This document shows, in pieces, positions 7,152 through 14,783 of a stretch of 20,029 nt of DNA. The stretch's first letter is position 1, and the number at the start of each line of letters is the position of its first letter. Under the pieces are notes generated by a model. It saw only the letters and a list, made by a program, of their open reading frames with translations, searched no databases and was not told the DNA's origin. A program made the position numbers and the translations under genes. The stretch comes from an uncultured Bacteroidaceae bacterium (GTDB taxonomy: Bacteria > Bacteroidota > Bacteroidia > Bacteroidales > Bacteroidaceae): NCBI GenBank assembly GCA_904501945.1, contig CAJGCU010000037.1, positions 1 through 20,029 on the forward strand, written 5' to 3'.

Positions 7152-7541
7152 TTAAACTCTTCTTCTCTTTGGAGGACGACAGCCATTGTGTGGAAGTGGA
7201 GTAACGTCGATAATCTCGGTAACTTCAATTCCTGCAGCATGACAACCGCGAACAGCAGCTTCACGGCCATTGCCTGGACCCTTGATGTAAGCCTTTACCT
7301 TGCGGAGACCGAGGTCGAAAGCAACCTTAGCACAATCCTGTGCTGCCATCTGAGCTGCATAAGGAGTGTTCTTCTTTGAACCACGGAAACCCATCTTACC
7401 TGCAGCAGACCAAGAGATAACATTACCTTCACTGTTAGCCAAAGTAACAATGATGTTGTTGAAAGAAGAATGTACATGAAGCTGACCCTCTGCGGTTACT
7501 TTCACGTTTCTCTTCTTTGCAGAAGTTGTTTTCTTTGCCAT
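7152..7541 (-). CDS. rpsK: 30S ribosomal protein S11 (uS11)
   Basis: S11 sits on the platform of the 30S subunit near the mRNA exit channel. The 129 residues contain the family hallmarks 'GQLHVHSSFNNIIVTLAN', 'SWSAAGKMGFRGSKKNTPYAAQ' and the C-terminal 'IKGPGNGREAAVRGCHAAGIEV' followed by 'DVTPLPHNGCRPPKRRRV'. It follows rpsM by 8 nt and precedes the unusually long spacer before rpsD. No Shine-Dalgarno site is seen. Confidence 0.99.
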   Translation of the reverse strand: MAKKTTSAKKRNVKVTAEGQLHVHSSFNNIIVTLANSEGNVISWSAAGKMGFRGSKKNTPYAAQMAAQDCAKVAFDLGLRKVKAYIKGPGNGREAAVRGCHAAGIEVTEIIDVTPLPHNGCRPPKRRRV

Positions 7542-7549
7542 ATTAATTA

Positions 7550-7930
7550 TTATTTAGTAGCCTTTTTCTTGTTTGCAACTGTTTTCTTCTTACCCTTGCG
7601 AGTACGAGCGTTGTTCTTTGTGCTCTGACCACGTACTGGAAGACCGAGACGATGACGGATTCCACGGTAGCAACCGATGTCCATCAAACGCTTAATGTTA
7701 AGCTGGATTTCTGAACGGAGGTCACCTTCTACCTTATATTCGGCAGCAATAACCGAACGAATCTTACCGGCCTGTTCGTCATTCCAGTCTTTTACCTTAA
7801 TGTCTTTGTCTACGCCAGCCTTTTCAAGGATTTTAGCTGCGCTGCTGCGTCCAATACCAAAAATGTATGTGAGCGCAATTTCACCTCTCTTGTTCTGTGG
7901 GAGGTCTACACCTACAATTCTTATTGCCAT
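7550..7930 (-). CDS. rpsM: 30S ribosomal protein S13 (uS13)
   Basis: S13 is in the 30S head and contacts the large subunit and P-site tRNA. The 126 residues show 'MAIRIVGVDLPQNKRGEIALTYIFGIG' at the N-terminus, a helix-two-turn-helix-like middle and the conserved 'GCYRGIRHRLGLPVRGQ' before a basic C-terminal tail (TRKGKKKTVANKKK). It opens the alpha-operon part of the cluster, 33 nt after rpmJ. No Shine-Dalgarno motif precedes it. Confidence 0.99.
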   Translation of the reverse strand: MAIRIVGVDLPQNKRGEIALTYIFGIGRSSAAKILEKAGVDKDIKVKDWNDEQAGKIRSVIAAEYKVEGDLRSEIQLNIKRLMDIGCYRGIRHRLGLPVRGQSTKNNARTRKGKKKTVANKKKATK

Positions 7931-7963
7931 ATCTTACTTTAATTTCAAATTCTTACATAAGAA

Positions 7964-8080
7964 TTATCCCTGACGTGTCTTGTACTTAGGATTCTTCTTG
8001 TTTATTACAAATAGACGACCTTTACGTCTTACGATTACGCAATCAGGTGTACGCTTCTTCAATGATGCTCTTGTTTTCAT
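7964..8080 (-). CDS. rpmJ: 50S ribosomal protein L36 (bL36), zinc-free form
   Basis: This 38-residue protein binds domain VI of 23S rRNA. It begins MKTRASLKKRTPDCVIVRRK and ends NPKYKTRQG, matching L36 end to end without gaps. The zinc-binding form carries Cys11, Cys14, Cys27 and His33. Here the equivalents are Thr11, Cys14, Asn27 and Tyr33, so it should not bind zinc. It lies between infA (9 nt) and rpsM (33 nt), its standard place. Confidence 0.97.
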   Translation of the reverse strand: MKTRASLKKRTPDCVIVRRKGRLFVINKKNPKYKTRQG

Positions 8081-8089
8081 ATTGTAATT

Positions 8090-8308
8090 TTATTTATATC
8101 TGAATACTATTCTGCCTTTGGTCAAGTCATAAGGAGACATCTCTACTCTTATCTTGTCGCCTGGAAGAATCTTGATGTAGTGCATTCTCATCTTGCCAGA
8201 AATATGAGCGATGATCTCATGACCATTTTCCAATTCTACTCTAAACATTGCGTTTGACAATGCTTCGACAATAGTTCCATCTTGTTCTATAGCTGACTGC
8301 TTAGCCAT
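8090..8308 (-). CDS. infA: Translation initiation factor IF-1
   Basis: IF-1 occupies the 30S A site during initiation and works with IF-2 and IF-3. The 72 residues match the family length and form one S1-like OB fold: 'AIEQDGTIVEALSNAMFRVELENGHEIIAHISGKMR', then 'ILPGDKIRVEMSPYDLTKGRIVFRYK'. It is 3 nt downstream of map and 9 nt upstream of rpmJ, which suggests coupled expression with the initiator-methionine removal enzyme. Confidence 0.99.
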   Translation of the reverse strand: MAKQSAIEQDGTIVEALSNAMFRVELENGHEIIAHISGKMRMHYIKILPGDKIRVEMSPYDLTKGRIVFRYK

Positions 8309-8311
8309 ATT

Positions 8312-9109
8312 TTATAAAGATTTTTCTCTTAATACTTTTTCTATTTTTTCAAACGACGATAGAATATCTGCTTGACCTTTACGTACACAAACCGTATGCT
8401 CATAATGAGCTGCAACTTTTTTATCACGAGTCACGATACCCCAATGGTCTTCTTGCATATAAATATCCTTCGTTCCCATGGTAATCATCGGCTCGATGGC
8501 TATGCATAAACCGTTTTTCAGCAACATTCCATTGCCTCTTCTACCATAATTGGGCACTTGAGGATCTTCATGCATGTTTTTCCCAATGCCATGCCCCACA
8601 AACTCGCGGACAACCCCATAACCATGAGATTCGCAATGGGACTGGATTGCATGGGAGATGTCACCCAGCCTGTGACCAACAACCGCCTGTTCAATACCCT
8701 TATAAAGGGATTCTTTGGTGGTTTCTAACAACTTCTTCACGTCTTCTGAAATCTCGCCTACAGCAAATGTATAGCAAGAATCTCCGCAATAGCCGTTTAG
8801 TTGTGTGCCACAATCTATTGACACGATGTCGCCTTCCGCTAAAGGGGTGTCATTGGGGATTCCGTGAACAACTTGACAATTAACCGATGTACAAATACTT
8901 GCAGGGAAAGAACTTCCATAAGGATTGGGGTAACCCAAGAATGTTGGTATCGCTCCATTGTCACGAATAAACGTATCAGCAATTGTGTTTAACTGTTTTG
9001 TCGTGACTCCTGGCTTGATGACTTTTGCCAGTTCTGCCAGTGTTTCCCCTACAAGCAGGTTTGCGCTTCTAAGAAGTTCGACCTCTTCGTCGGTTTTAAG
9101 ATATACCAT
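8312..9109 (-). CDS. map: Methionine aminopeptidase, type I
   Basis: This cytosolic metalloenzyme removes the initiator methionine from new proteins when the second residue is small. All five expected metal ligands are present: D99 (IDCG), D110 (GDSC), H173 (VGHGIG), E206 (IAIEPMI) and E237 (YEHTV). The substrate-contacting histidines H82 and H180 are also there. At 265 residues with no N-terminal zinc-finger extension, it is the short type Ia form. It lies between secY (17 nt) and infA (3 nt). An adk gene often sits between secY and map in other phyla; none is present here. Confidence 0.98.
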   Translation of the reverse strand: MVYLKTDEEVELLRSANLLVGETLAELAKVIKPGVTTKQLNTIADTFIRDNGAIPTFLGYPNPYGSSFPASICTSVNCQVVHGIPNDTPLAEGDIVSIDCGTQLNGYCGDSCYTFAVGEISEDVKKLLETTKESLYKGIEQAVVGHRLGDISHAIQSHCESHGYGVVREFVGHGIGKNMHEDPQVPNYGRRGNGMLLKNGLCIAIEPMITMGTKDIYMQEDHWGIVTRDKKVAAHYEHTVCVRKGQADILSSFEKIEKVLREKSL

Positions 9110-9126
9110 TTCGTCTGAAGCAGTAC

Positions 9127-10476
9127 TTAATGTTCACCACGGACACGTCCTCTATCAAGCAATCCGTCGTAGTGGCGCATCATGAGATGTGACTCTATCT
9201 GCATGAGAGTGTCGAGAACTACACCTACAAGAATCAAGAGTGATGTACCACCAAAGAAGCCTGCAAATTCACGCTGTACACCAAAGAGTCCTGCGAATGC
9301 GGGCAGAATGGCGATGAGCGCAAGGAACAATGAACCTGGCAACGTAATACGTGACATAATCTTGTCAATATAGTCAGCAGTATCTTTACCTGGTTTAACA
9401 CCAGGAATGAAACCGTTATTACGCTTCATATCTTCAGCCATCTGAACAGGATTGATTGTTATTGCTGTATACAGATATGTAAAGAGCACAATCAGAATAG
9501 CGAAAATAAGGTTGTAACCAAAACTCTCGTTATCTATCAACTGGCTAACTAGTGGATTGAGTTTGCTGCCAGAGAACTGTGCCAATGTTACAGGAATGAA
9601 CATGATTGCCTGCGCAAAGATGATTGGCATCACATTTGCTGCGTATGGCTTAAGAGGGATATACTGACGAGCACCACCAATTTGACGAGCGCCAGCTATC
9701 TTTTTCGCATAATTAACAGGAACTTGACGTACACCTTGAACAAGAAGTATGGCAGCTGCAATAACAACGAGGAACAATACAATCTCAACAAGGAACATGA
9801 CAAGACCGCCTTGACCTTCTATACGTGAACTGAATTCCTGAATAACAGCTTCTGGGAATCGGGCGATGATACCTATCATAATAATGATTGATACTCCATT
9901 ACCAATACCCTTGTCTGTAATTCTTTCTCCCAACCAAAGAACGAACATACTTCCAGCTGCAAGAATAATTGCAGAAACGAGGATGAACATATTCCAATCC
10001 AAAGAAGAATAAATAGCCGATCCTTGTGTCTGCATCTTGAGGTTAAGAAGATACATCGGTCCCTGGAAAAGAAGAATAGCCACTGTCAAATAACGAGTGT
10101 ACTGATTCATCTTACGGCGGCCACTCTCACCTTCACGCTGCATCTTCTGGAAATATGGAACTGCTATACCAAGCAACTGTATCACGATTGACGCAGAAAT
10201 GTATGGCATAATTCCAAGTGCGAAGATGGACGCCTGAGAGAAAGCACCTCCAGAAAACATATCAAGAAGAGACATCAAACCGCCTTCTGTCTGATTGCGA
10301 AGTCCCTGAAGCGCTTCGGTATCAACACCAGGAAGCACTACATAAGATCCGAGTCGATAAATTGCGACAAACACCAGCGTGAAGAGGATGCGCGAACGCA
10401 AATCCTCAATACGCCAGATATTAGTGAATGTCTTAACAATCTTGATATCCTTTAGTTTATCGATTGCCTTACCCAT
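9127..10476 (-). CDS. secY: Protein translocase subunit SecY
   Basis: SecY forms the protein-conducting channel of the inner membrane with SecE and SecG, serving SecA-driven export and membrane insertion. The 449 residues contain about ten hydrophobic segments. Conserved landmarks are 'GGAFSQASIFALGIMPYISASIV' (about 76-98), 'GERITDKGIGNGVSI' (183-197) and 'VNYAKKIAGARQIGGARQYIPLK' (about 254-276), a cytosolic loop that contacts SecA and the ribosome. It starts 4 nt after rplO, in the usual position. This channel would also export the GH43 and FAS1 proteins encoded farther along. Confidence 0.99.
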   Translation of the reverse strand: MGKAIDKLKDIKIVKTFTNIWRIEDLRSRILFTLVFVAIYRLGSYVVLPGVDTEALQGLRNQTEGGLMSLLDMFSGGAFSQASIFALGIMPYISASIVIQLLGIAVPYFQKMQREGESGRRKMNQYTRYLTVAILLFQGPMYLLNLKMQTQGSAIYSSLDWNMFILVSAIILAAGSMFVLWLGERITDKGIGNGVSIIIMIGIIARFPEAVIQEFSSRIEGQGGLVMFLVEIVLFLVVIAAAILLVQGVRQVPVNYAKKIAGARQIGGARQYIPLKPYAANVMPIIFAQAIMFIPVTLAQFSGSKLNPLVSQLIDNESFGYNLIFAILIVLFTYLYTAITINPVQMAEDMKRNNGFIPGVKPGKDTADYIDKIMSRITLPGSLFLALIAILPAFAGLFGVQREFAGFFGGTSLLILVGVVLDTLMQIESHLMMRHYDGLLDRGRVRGEH

Positions 10477-10480
10477 TAGT

Positions 10481-10927
10481 TTAGAGTTTTATGGCGTTAC
10501 CGCCCTTTTCTTTGATTGCAGCTTCAGCTGTAGCAGAGAACGCATGAGCCTCCACATCAACTTTCACTGTTAACTCGCCTTTAGCAAGAACCTTTACAAG
10601 CTGCTTCTTGTTTACCCAACCAGCAGCAATGAGTTCCTCGATACCAACTTTGGTGAGGTTTTTCTCTTCTGCGAGCTTCTGGATGAAATCAAGGTTCACA
10701 GCTTTATACTCAACGCGGTTGATGTTCTTAAAGCCGAACTTTGGAACACGACGCTGAAGTGGCATCTGACCACCTTCGAATCCAATCTTCTTCTTGTAAC
10801 CAGAACGTGCCTTAGCACCCTTGTGTCCGCGAGTAGAAGTACGGCCTTTGCCAGAACCGTATCCACGACCTACGCGCTTGCTGTTGTGAGTGGATCCTGC
10901 TGCGGGTTGCAAATTATATAATTCCAT
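10481..10927 (-). CDS. rplO: 50S ribosomal protein L15 (uL15)
   Basis: L15 is a late large-subunit assembly protein that reaches deep into 23S rRNA. The chosen start at 10927 gives 148 residues beginning MELYNLQPAAGS, the usual family N-terminus. An in-frame upstream ATG (10975) would add 16 atypical residues and overlap rpmD, so it was rejected. The glycine- and arginine-rich N-terminal extension 'KRVGRGYGSGKGRTSTRGHKG' and the 'FEGGQMPLQRRVPKFGF' motif are diagnostic. It is 28 nt after rpmD and 4 nt before secY. Confidence 0.98.
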   Translation of the reverse strand: MELYNLQPAAGSTHNSKRVGRGYGSGKGRTSTRGHKGAKARSGYKKKIGFEGGQMPLQRRVPKFGFKNINRVEYKAVNLDFIQKLAEEKNLTKVGIEELIAAGWVNKKQLVKVLAKGELTVKVDVEAHAFSATAEAAIKEKGGNAIKL

Positions 10928-10955
10928 TTTAATCTGATTTTTATGTATTAATACG

Positions 10956-11132
10956 TTAGTCAATAACCTCAACAAGGTGTGCTACCTTGCGAATCATACC
11001 ACGCAAAGATGGAGAATCCTCACGCTCAACGACCTTGTTAATCTTTCCAAGACCAAGAGACTCAAGAGTGCTCTTCTGGTCAATTGGACGGCCTGCCTGG
11101 CCCTTTACTTGCTTAATCTTGATAGTTGCCAT
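10956..11132 (-). CDS. rpmD: 50S ribosomal protein L30 (uL30)
   Basis: This small 58-residue protein begins MATIKIKQVKGQAGRPIDQK and continues with 'TLESLGLGKINKVVEREDSPSLRGMI' to end in VAHLVEVID. The 'SLGLGKINKVV' and 'SLRGMI' segments are typical of L30, which binds 23S rRNA. It lies between rpsE (11 nt) and rplO (28 nt), its usual position. Reading was done directly from the minus strand. Confidence 0.97.
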   Translation of the reverse strand: MATIKIKQVKGQAGRPIDQKSTLESLGLGKINKVVEREDSPSLRGMIRKVAHLVEVID

Positions 11133-11143
11133 GATTATTCTCT

Positions 11144-11653
11144 TTATCCTTTGAATACTTTTGTCAAATTAACACCACGGTTTTGTGCTACAGTTTTTGC
11201 ATCACGCATATTTGCAAGAGCTTCAATCGTAGCCTTCACAAGATTGTGAGGATTTGATGAGCCTTTTGACTTTGCAAGCACGTCAGTAATACCAACGCTC
11301 TCAAATACGGCGCGCATAGCACCACCTGCAACCACTCCTGTACCTTCAGAAGCAGGCATGACAAGTACACGAGCCCCGCCAAACTTAGCGTATGCCTCAT
11401 GTGGAACGGTGCCTTTCAGCACTGGAACCTTAACCAAATTCTTCTTGGCAGCCTCTACTCCCTTTGCAATAGCTGCTGTCACTTCACCAGCTTTACCAAG
11501 ACCATAGCCAATAACACCGTTACCATCACCTACAACTACGATGGCTGCGAATGTGAATGTACGACCACCCTTAGTAACCTTAGTAACACGATTAATAGCA
11601 ACCAAGCGGTCTTTAAGCTCGGAATCGTTTTGTACTTTAACTCTATTTACCAT
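11144..11653 (-). CDS. rpsE: 30S ribosomal protein S5 (uS5)
   Basis: S5 helps maintain decoding accuracy and, with S3 and S4, lines the mRNA entry channel. The 169 residues include the double-stranded RNA-binding-like N-terminal domain with 'VTKGGRTFTFAAIVVVGDGNGVIGYGLGKA' (about 25-54) and the C-terminal fold with 'GTGVVAGGAMRAVFESVGITDVLAKSKGSSNPHN'. It lies 8 nt after rplR and 11 nt before rpmD. Confidence 0.99.
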   Translation of the reverse strand: MVNRVKVQNDSELKDRLVAINRVTKVTKGGRTFTFAAIVVVGDGNGVIGYGLGKAGEVTAAIAKGVEAAKKNLVKVPVLKGTVPHEAYAKFGGARVLVMPASEGTGVVAGGAMRAVFESVGITDVLAKSKGSSNPHNLVKATIEALANMRDAKTVAQNRGVNLTKVFKG

Positions 11654-11661
11654 AATCGCAT

Positions 11662-12003
11662 TTAAAATTTAAGTCCAGCATTACGAGCAGCATCTGCTAC
11701 CTTTTTAACTCTACCGTGATACAAGTAACCATTACGGTCAAACACAACAGCTGTAATTCCAGCTTCAAGAGCCTTCTTTGCAACCATTTCGCCAACCTTC
11801 TCAGCCTGTTCTGACTTGTTCATCTTCTCCAAGCCCAATGATGATGCTGCTACTAGTGTCTTCTGTGCATCGTCATCGATTACTTGAACGTAAATCTGCT
11901 TGTTGCTTCTGAATACGCTCATACGTGGGCGCTCAGCAGTACCAGAAATCTTATTGCGTACTCTATATTTAATCTTGATACGTCTTTCAATCTTTGTAAT
12001 CAT
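11662..12003 (-). CDS. rplR: 50S ribosomal protein L18 (uL18)
   Basis: L18 binds 5S rRNA and, with L5, attaches it to the large subunit. The 113 residues show 'IKYRVRNKISGTAERPRMSVFRSNKQIYVQVIDD' and the C-terminal 'AVVFDRNGYLYHGRVKKVADAARNAGLKF', both diagnostic. It follows rplF by 16 nt and precedes rpsE by 8 nt. No Shine-Dalgarno site is visible. Confidence 0.99.
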   Translation of the reverse strand: MITKIERRIKIKYRVRNKISGTAERPRMSVFRSNKQIYVQVIDDDAQKTLVAASSLGLEKMNKSEQAEKVGEMVAKKALEAGITAVVFDRNGYLYHGRVKKVADAARNAGLKF

Positions 12004-12019
12004 ACTCTTGTCAATTTAA

Positions 12020-12589
12020 TTATTTAGCATTTGCAGACTTACCAGACTTTCTTCTAACAACCTCGCCCTGGAAACGAATACCCTTGCCCTTATATGGCTC
12101 AGGCTTGCGGAATGAGCGAATCTTAGCACAAACGAGTCCAAGCAACTGCTTGTCTGCAGACTCGAGCATGATAAGAGGATCCTGATTTCTCTCAGACTTT
12201 GTTTCTACTTTAATTTCTTTTGGAACTTCGAAAAGAATAGCATGAGAGTATCCTAAAGCGAATTCAAGAAGATTGCCCTGATTAGAAACACGGTAACCAA
12301 CACCTACAATCTGAAGTGTTTTCTTATAACCTTCAGAAACACCGACTACCATATTGTTTACAAGTGAGCGATACAATCCGTGGAATGCATGACGCTGCTT
12401 AGTATTATCCTGCATCAGTTCTTCATTCTCCTCCATTGTCAACTTTCCGTCCTCAATAGTAACCTTGATTGCAGGGTTTACATACTGGCTGAGCTCGCCT
12501 TTAGGACCTTTTACAGTTACAATGTCATCCTTATGAGTAATAGTAACTCCTGCAGGAATAATAATAGGTAATTTACCAATTCTAGACAT
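12020..12589 (-). CDS. rplF: 50S ribosomal protein L6 (uL6)
   Basis: L6 lies near the factor-binding site at the base of the L7/L12 stalk. The 189 residues contain the two repeated L6 folds. The N-terminus 'MSRIGKLPIIIPAGVTI' and the C-terminal signature 'KPEPYKGKGIRFQGE' are typical. A strong Shine-Dalgarno sequence, AGGAGG, ends 7 nt before its ATG, which is unusual within this cluster and suggests specific translational tuning. Confidence 0.99.
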   Translation of the reverse strand: MSRIGKLPIIIPAGVTITHKDDIVTVKGPKGELSQYVNPAIKVTIEDGKLTMEENEELMQDNTKQRHAFHGLYRSLVNNMVVGVSEGYKKTLQIVGVGYRVSNQGNLLEFALGYSHAILFEVPKEIKVETKSERNQDPLIMLESADKQLLGLVCAKIRSFRKPEPYKGKGIRFQGEVVRRKSGKSANAK

Positions 12590-12596
12590 TATATAT

Positions 12597-12602
12597 CCTC
12601 CT
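12597..12602 (-). promoter_or_regulatory. Strong Shine-Dalgarno site for rplF
   Basis: On the minus strand AGGAGG lies 7 nt upstream of the rplF ATG and just after the rpsH stop codon. It is a full match to the anti-Shine-Dalgarno core, rare among Bacteroidetes genes. Confidence 0.85.
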
Positions 12603-12605
12603 TAA

Positions 12606-13001
12606 TTAATATACATAACAAAGCACTTCACCACCCACCTTGAGTTCGGAAGCTTCCTTGTCTGTCATAACACCTTTGGATGTAGATACAACTGCGATAC
12701 CTAATCCATTTATAACACGTGGCATGTCCTTATATCCAGTATACTTACGAAGACCTGGACGAGAAACACGCTTCAAGCACTGAATTGCGCTTACTTTTGT
12801 CTGAGGGTCATACTTGAGCGCTATCTTAATAGAGCCCTGAGGTCCCTCTTCAATGAACTTGTAGTTCAAAATGTAACCTTTGTCAAAAAGAATCTTTGTG
12901 ATTTCCTTTTTGAGGTTTGAGGCTGGTACTTCTACAACCTTGTGCTTTGCCATGATTGCGTTACGCAGTCTCGTGAGATAATCAGCTATTGGATCTGTCA
13001 T
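12606..13001 (-). CDS. rpsH: 30S ribosomal protein S8 (uS8)
   Basis: S8 is a primary 16S rRNA binder in the 30S platform; in E. coli it represses the spc operon. The 131 residues begin 'MTDPIADYLTRLRNAIMAKHKVVEVPASNLK' and end with the S8 signature 'VSTSKGVMTDKEASELKVGGEVLCYVY'. The gene follows a 211-nt spacer with several potential hairpins, the longest gap in the cluster, so its translation may be controlled separately from the genes upstream. Confidence 0.99.
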   Translation of the reverse strand: MTDPIADYLTRLRNAIMAKHKVVEVPASNLKKEITKILFDKGYILNYKFIEEGPQGSIKIALKYDPQTKVSAIQCLKRVSRPGLRKYTGYKDMPRVINGLGIAVVSTSKGVMTDKEASELKVGGEVLCYVY

Positions 13002-13212
13002 AATTGAATTAAATTAATCGGGAACGTTTGGGAAAATCCCGACAATATTTAAACTTAAATTAAAACTATCTTTACTTAGCTTTACCAGTGGAAGAGCTTA
13101 GTTCTCAACTGTTTTCCTCCACCGTTTTTTAGAAGCAAAGTATCTTTAGGTTACCCCCGAACTGGTAACCGTCAGATTTTTGTTTACTAACTTTTTAAGC
13201 AGGTACCGCAAT
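13002..13212 (-). promoter_or_regulatory. Long folded spacer between rpsN and rpsH, candidate regulatory RNA
   Basis: These 211 nt carry no gene. Read on the minus strand in order they can form: a GGTTACC/GGTAACC hairpin (13170-13149, 7 bp); a CGGTGGAGGA/TCTTCCACTG stem (13124-13115 with 13095-13086, 10 bp with two G-U pairs) enclosing a small AGTT-GAG-AACT hairpin; and a TCGGGA/TCCCGA hairpin (13042-13018, 6 bp) ending 17 nt before the rpsH ATG. None is followed by a T tract, so it does not look like a terminator. Confidence 0.5.
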
Positions 13213-13515
13213 TTACCAGCTTGCTTTCTTCACGCCTGGGATCAGACCTGCAGATGCCATCTCGCGGAACTGAATACGTGAAAGACCGAACTGACGCATA
13301 AAGCCTCGTGGTCGACCAGTAATTTTGCAGCGATTGTGAAGACGAATAGGATTCGCATTAGCAGGGATTGCCTGAAGTGCACGAGCAGCTTCATAAGCTT
13401 CCATTGGGTCTTCTGCTGTAGCAACAACCTTCTTCAACGCAGCACGCTTTGCAGCGTACTTTGCTACGAGTTTTGCACGCTTCACCTCGCGTGCTTTCAT
13501 TGATTCCTTTGCCAT
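13213..13515 (-). CDS. rpsN: 30S ribosomal protein S14 (uS14), zinc-free form
   Basis: S14 lies in the 30S head near the decoding site. The 100 residues start MAKESMKAREVKRAKLVAKY and end GLIPGVKKASW. The zinc-binding form has two CxxC pairs; here the equivalent positions are C63-x-x-T66 and S79-x-x-Q82 (in 'NRCKITGRPRG' and 'GLSRIQFREM'), so zinc cannot be bound in the usual way. It starts 6 nt after rplE and is followed by the long structured spacer. Confidence 0.98.
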   Translation of the reverse strand: MAKESMKAREVKRAKLVAKYAAKRAALKKVVATAEDPMEAYEAARALQAIPANANPIRLHNRCKITGRPRGFMRQFGLSRIQFREMASAGLIPGVKKASW

Positions 13516-13521
13516 TTTATA

Positions 13522-14076
13522 TTACTTTTTTGCGTCCTTAAATGGAAGACCGAAAGCCTTGAGAAGGGCATAACCCTCTTCGTCAGTCTTAGCAGAAGTC
13601 ACGAAAGTGATGTTCATACCTGTGATTTTATCTACCTGGTCAATGTTTATTTCAGGGAAGATAATCTGCTCTGTAATACCAAGTGTGTAATTACCACGAC
13701 CATCAAACTTTGACTCAATACCTTTGAAGTCACGGATACGAGGAAGAGAAACACGAATAAGCTTTTCCAAGAACTCATACATACGTTCACGACGAAGAGT
13801 AACCATCACTCCAATTGGCATTTGCTTACGAAGACGGAAGTTTGAAATGTCCTTCTTTGACTTAGTAGCAACTGGCTTCTGACCTGTAATCTGAGCGATT
13901 TCTGTCATTGCGACTTCAATCACTTTCTTATCTGCAGTAGCCATACCAAGACCTTGATTAACTACAATCTTTTTCAACACAGGAATCTGCATTGGTGAAG
14001 AGTAGTTAAATTGCTTCATCAGTGCTGGAGCTATCTGCTCAGCATATACATTCTTAAGTTGTGCAGTAGTACTCAT
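13522..14076 (-). CDS. rplE: 50S ribosomal protein L5 (uL5)
   Basis: L5 binds 5S rRNA and contacts the P-site tRNA and the small subunit. The 184 residues include 'MQIPVLKKIVVNQGLGMATADKK', 'GQKPVATKSKKDISNFRLRKQMPIGVMVTLR' and 'DFKGIESKFDGRGNYTLGITEQIIFPEI'. The ATG shares one base with the rplX stop codon (TAATG), so the two genes should be translationally coupled. A GGGGAGG motif inside the rplX end lies 7 nt upstream. Confidence 0.99.
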   Translation of the reverse strand: MSTTAQLKNVYAEQIAPALMKQFNYSSPMQIPVLKKIVVNQGLGMATADKKVIEVAMTEIAQITGQKPVATKSKKDISNFRLRKQMPIGVMVTLRRERMYEFLEKLIRVSLPRIRDFKGIESKFDGRGNYTLGITEQIIFPEINIDQVDKITGMNITFVTSAKTDEEGYALLKAFGLPFKDAKK

Positions 14077-14393
14077 TACAATACCTCCCCTGATTTTTTA
14101 GCATAACGAACTAATTTACCATTCTCACCCATCTTGCGACCAATACGAGTTGGTTTTCCCGTCTTTGGATCAACAACATTAAGGTTTGAGATATGAACTG
14201 GAGCCTCCTGCTCAATAATACCTCCCTGTGGGTGCGCTGCACTAGGCTTGGTGCTTTTCTTCACCATGTTCACACCCTCGACAATAGCACGCTTCTTCTC
14301 AACGAGGACTTTAGTAACCTTTCCAGTCTTTCCCTTGTCATCGCCAGCGTTCACGTAAACCATGTCGCCTTTCTTAATATGTAATTTACTCAT
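14076..14393 (-). CDS. rplX: 50S ribosomal protein L24 (uL24)
   Basis: L24 starts large-subunit assembly by binding the 5' end of 23S rRNA. The 105 residues open with a KOW motif (about 8-29: KGDMVYVNAGDDKGKTGKVTKV) and continue with 'AIVEGVNMVKKSTKPSAAHPQGGIIEQEAPVHISN', typical of the family. It follows rplN by 22 nt, and its TAA stop overlaps the rplE ATG by one base. Confidence 0.99.
   Translation of the reverse strand: MSKLHIKKGDMVYVNAGDDKGKTGKVTKVLVEKKRAIVEGVNMVKKSTKPSAAHPQGGIIEQEAPVHISNLNVVDPKTGKPTRIGRKMGENGKLVRYAKKSGEVL
14084..14090 (-). promoter_or_regulatory. Strong Shine-Dalgarno site for rplE
   Basis: On the minus strand GGGGAGG lies within the last codons of rplX, 7 nt before the rplE ATG. 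It supports the chosen rplE start and coupled translation across the 1-base overlap. Confidence 0.75.
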
Positions 14394-14415
14394 TGCTGTA
14401 TTTTACTTTTAAAGA

Positions 14416-14781
14416 TTAAAGTACTTCAGTAGCCAAAGAAACTACCTTCATGTTTGCAGCACGGAGTTCGCGAGCAACGGGGCCAAAAATACGGCTGCCT
14501 CTCATTTCGCCAGCATTGTTCAAAAGAACACATGCATTGTCATCGAAACGAATGTATGAACCATCTGCACGACGCACTTCTTTCTTAGTACGAACAATCA
14601 GAGCCTTTGATACAGAACCCTTCTTTACTTCACTTGTAGGAATTGCGCTCTTTACTGCTACAACAATAATGTCTCCTACACTAGCATAACGACGTCTTGT
14701 TCCGCCTAAAACACGGATACAAAGAACCTCGCGAGCTCCGCTGTTGTCAGCGACCTGTAATCTTGATTCTACTTGTATCAT
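14416..14781 (-). CDS. rplN: 50S ribosomal protein L14 (uL14)
   Basis: L14 lies at the subunit interface, where silencing factor RsfS docks in other bacteria. The 121 residues include the signature 'MIQVESRLQVADNSGAREVLCIRVLGGTRRRYASVGD' and end with 'GEMRGSRIFGPVARELRAANMKVVSLATEVL', matching the family almost throughout. It lies 2 nt after rpsQ and 22 nt before rplX. Confidence 0.99.
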   Translation of the reverse strand: MIQVESRLQVADNSGAREVLCIRVLGGTRRRYASVGDIIVVAVKSAIPTSEVKKGSVSKALIVRTKKEVRRADGSYIRFDDNACVLLNNAGEMRGSRIFGPVARELRAANMKVVSLATEVL

Positions 14782-14783
14782 AT

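Noticed and set aside
10928..10975. Upstream in-frame start for rplO
   Set aside because: It would add 16 residues absent from the L15 family and overlap the rpmD end.
13149..13170. Internal terminator after rpsN
   Set aside because: The 7-bp hairpin is not followed by a T tract on the minus strand, and essential genes lie downstream.
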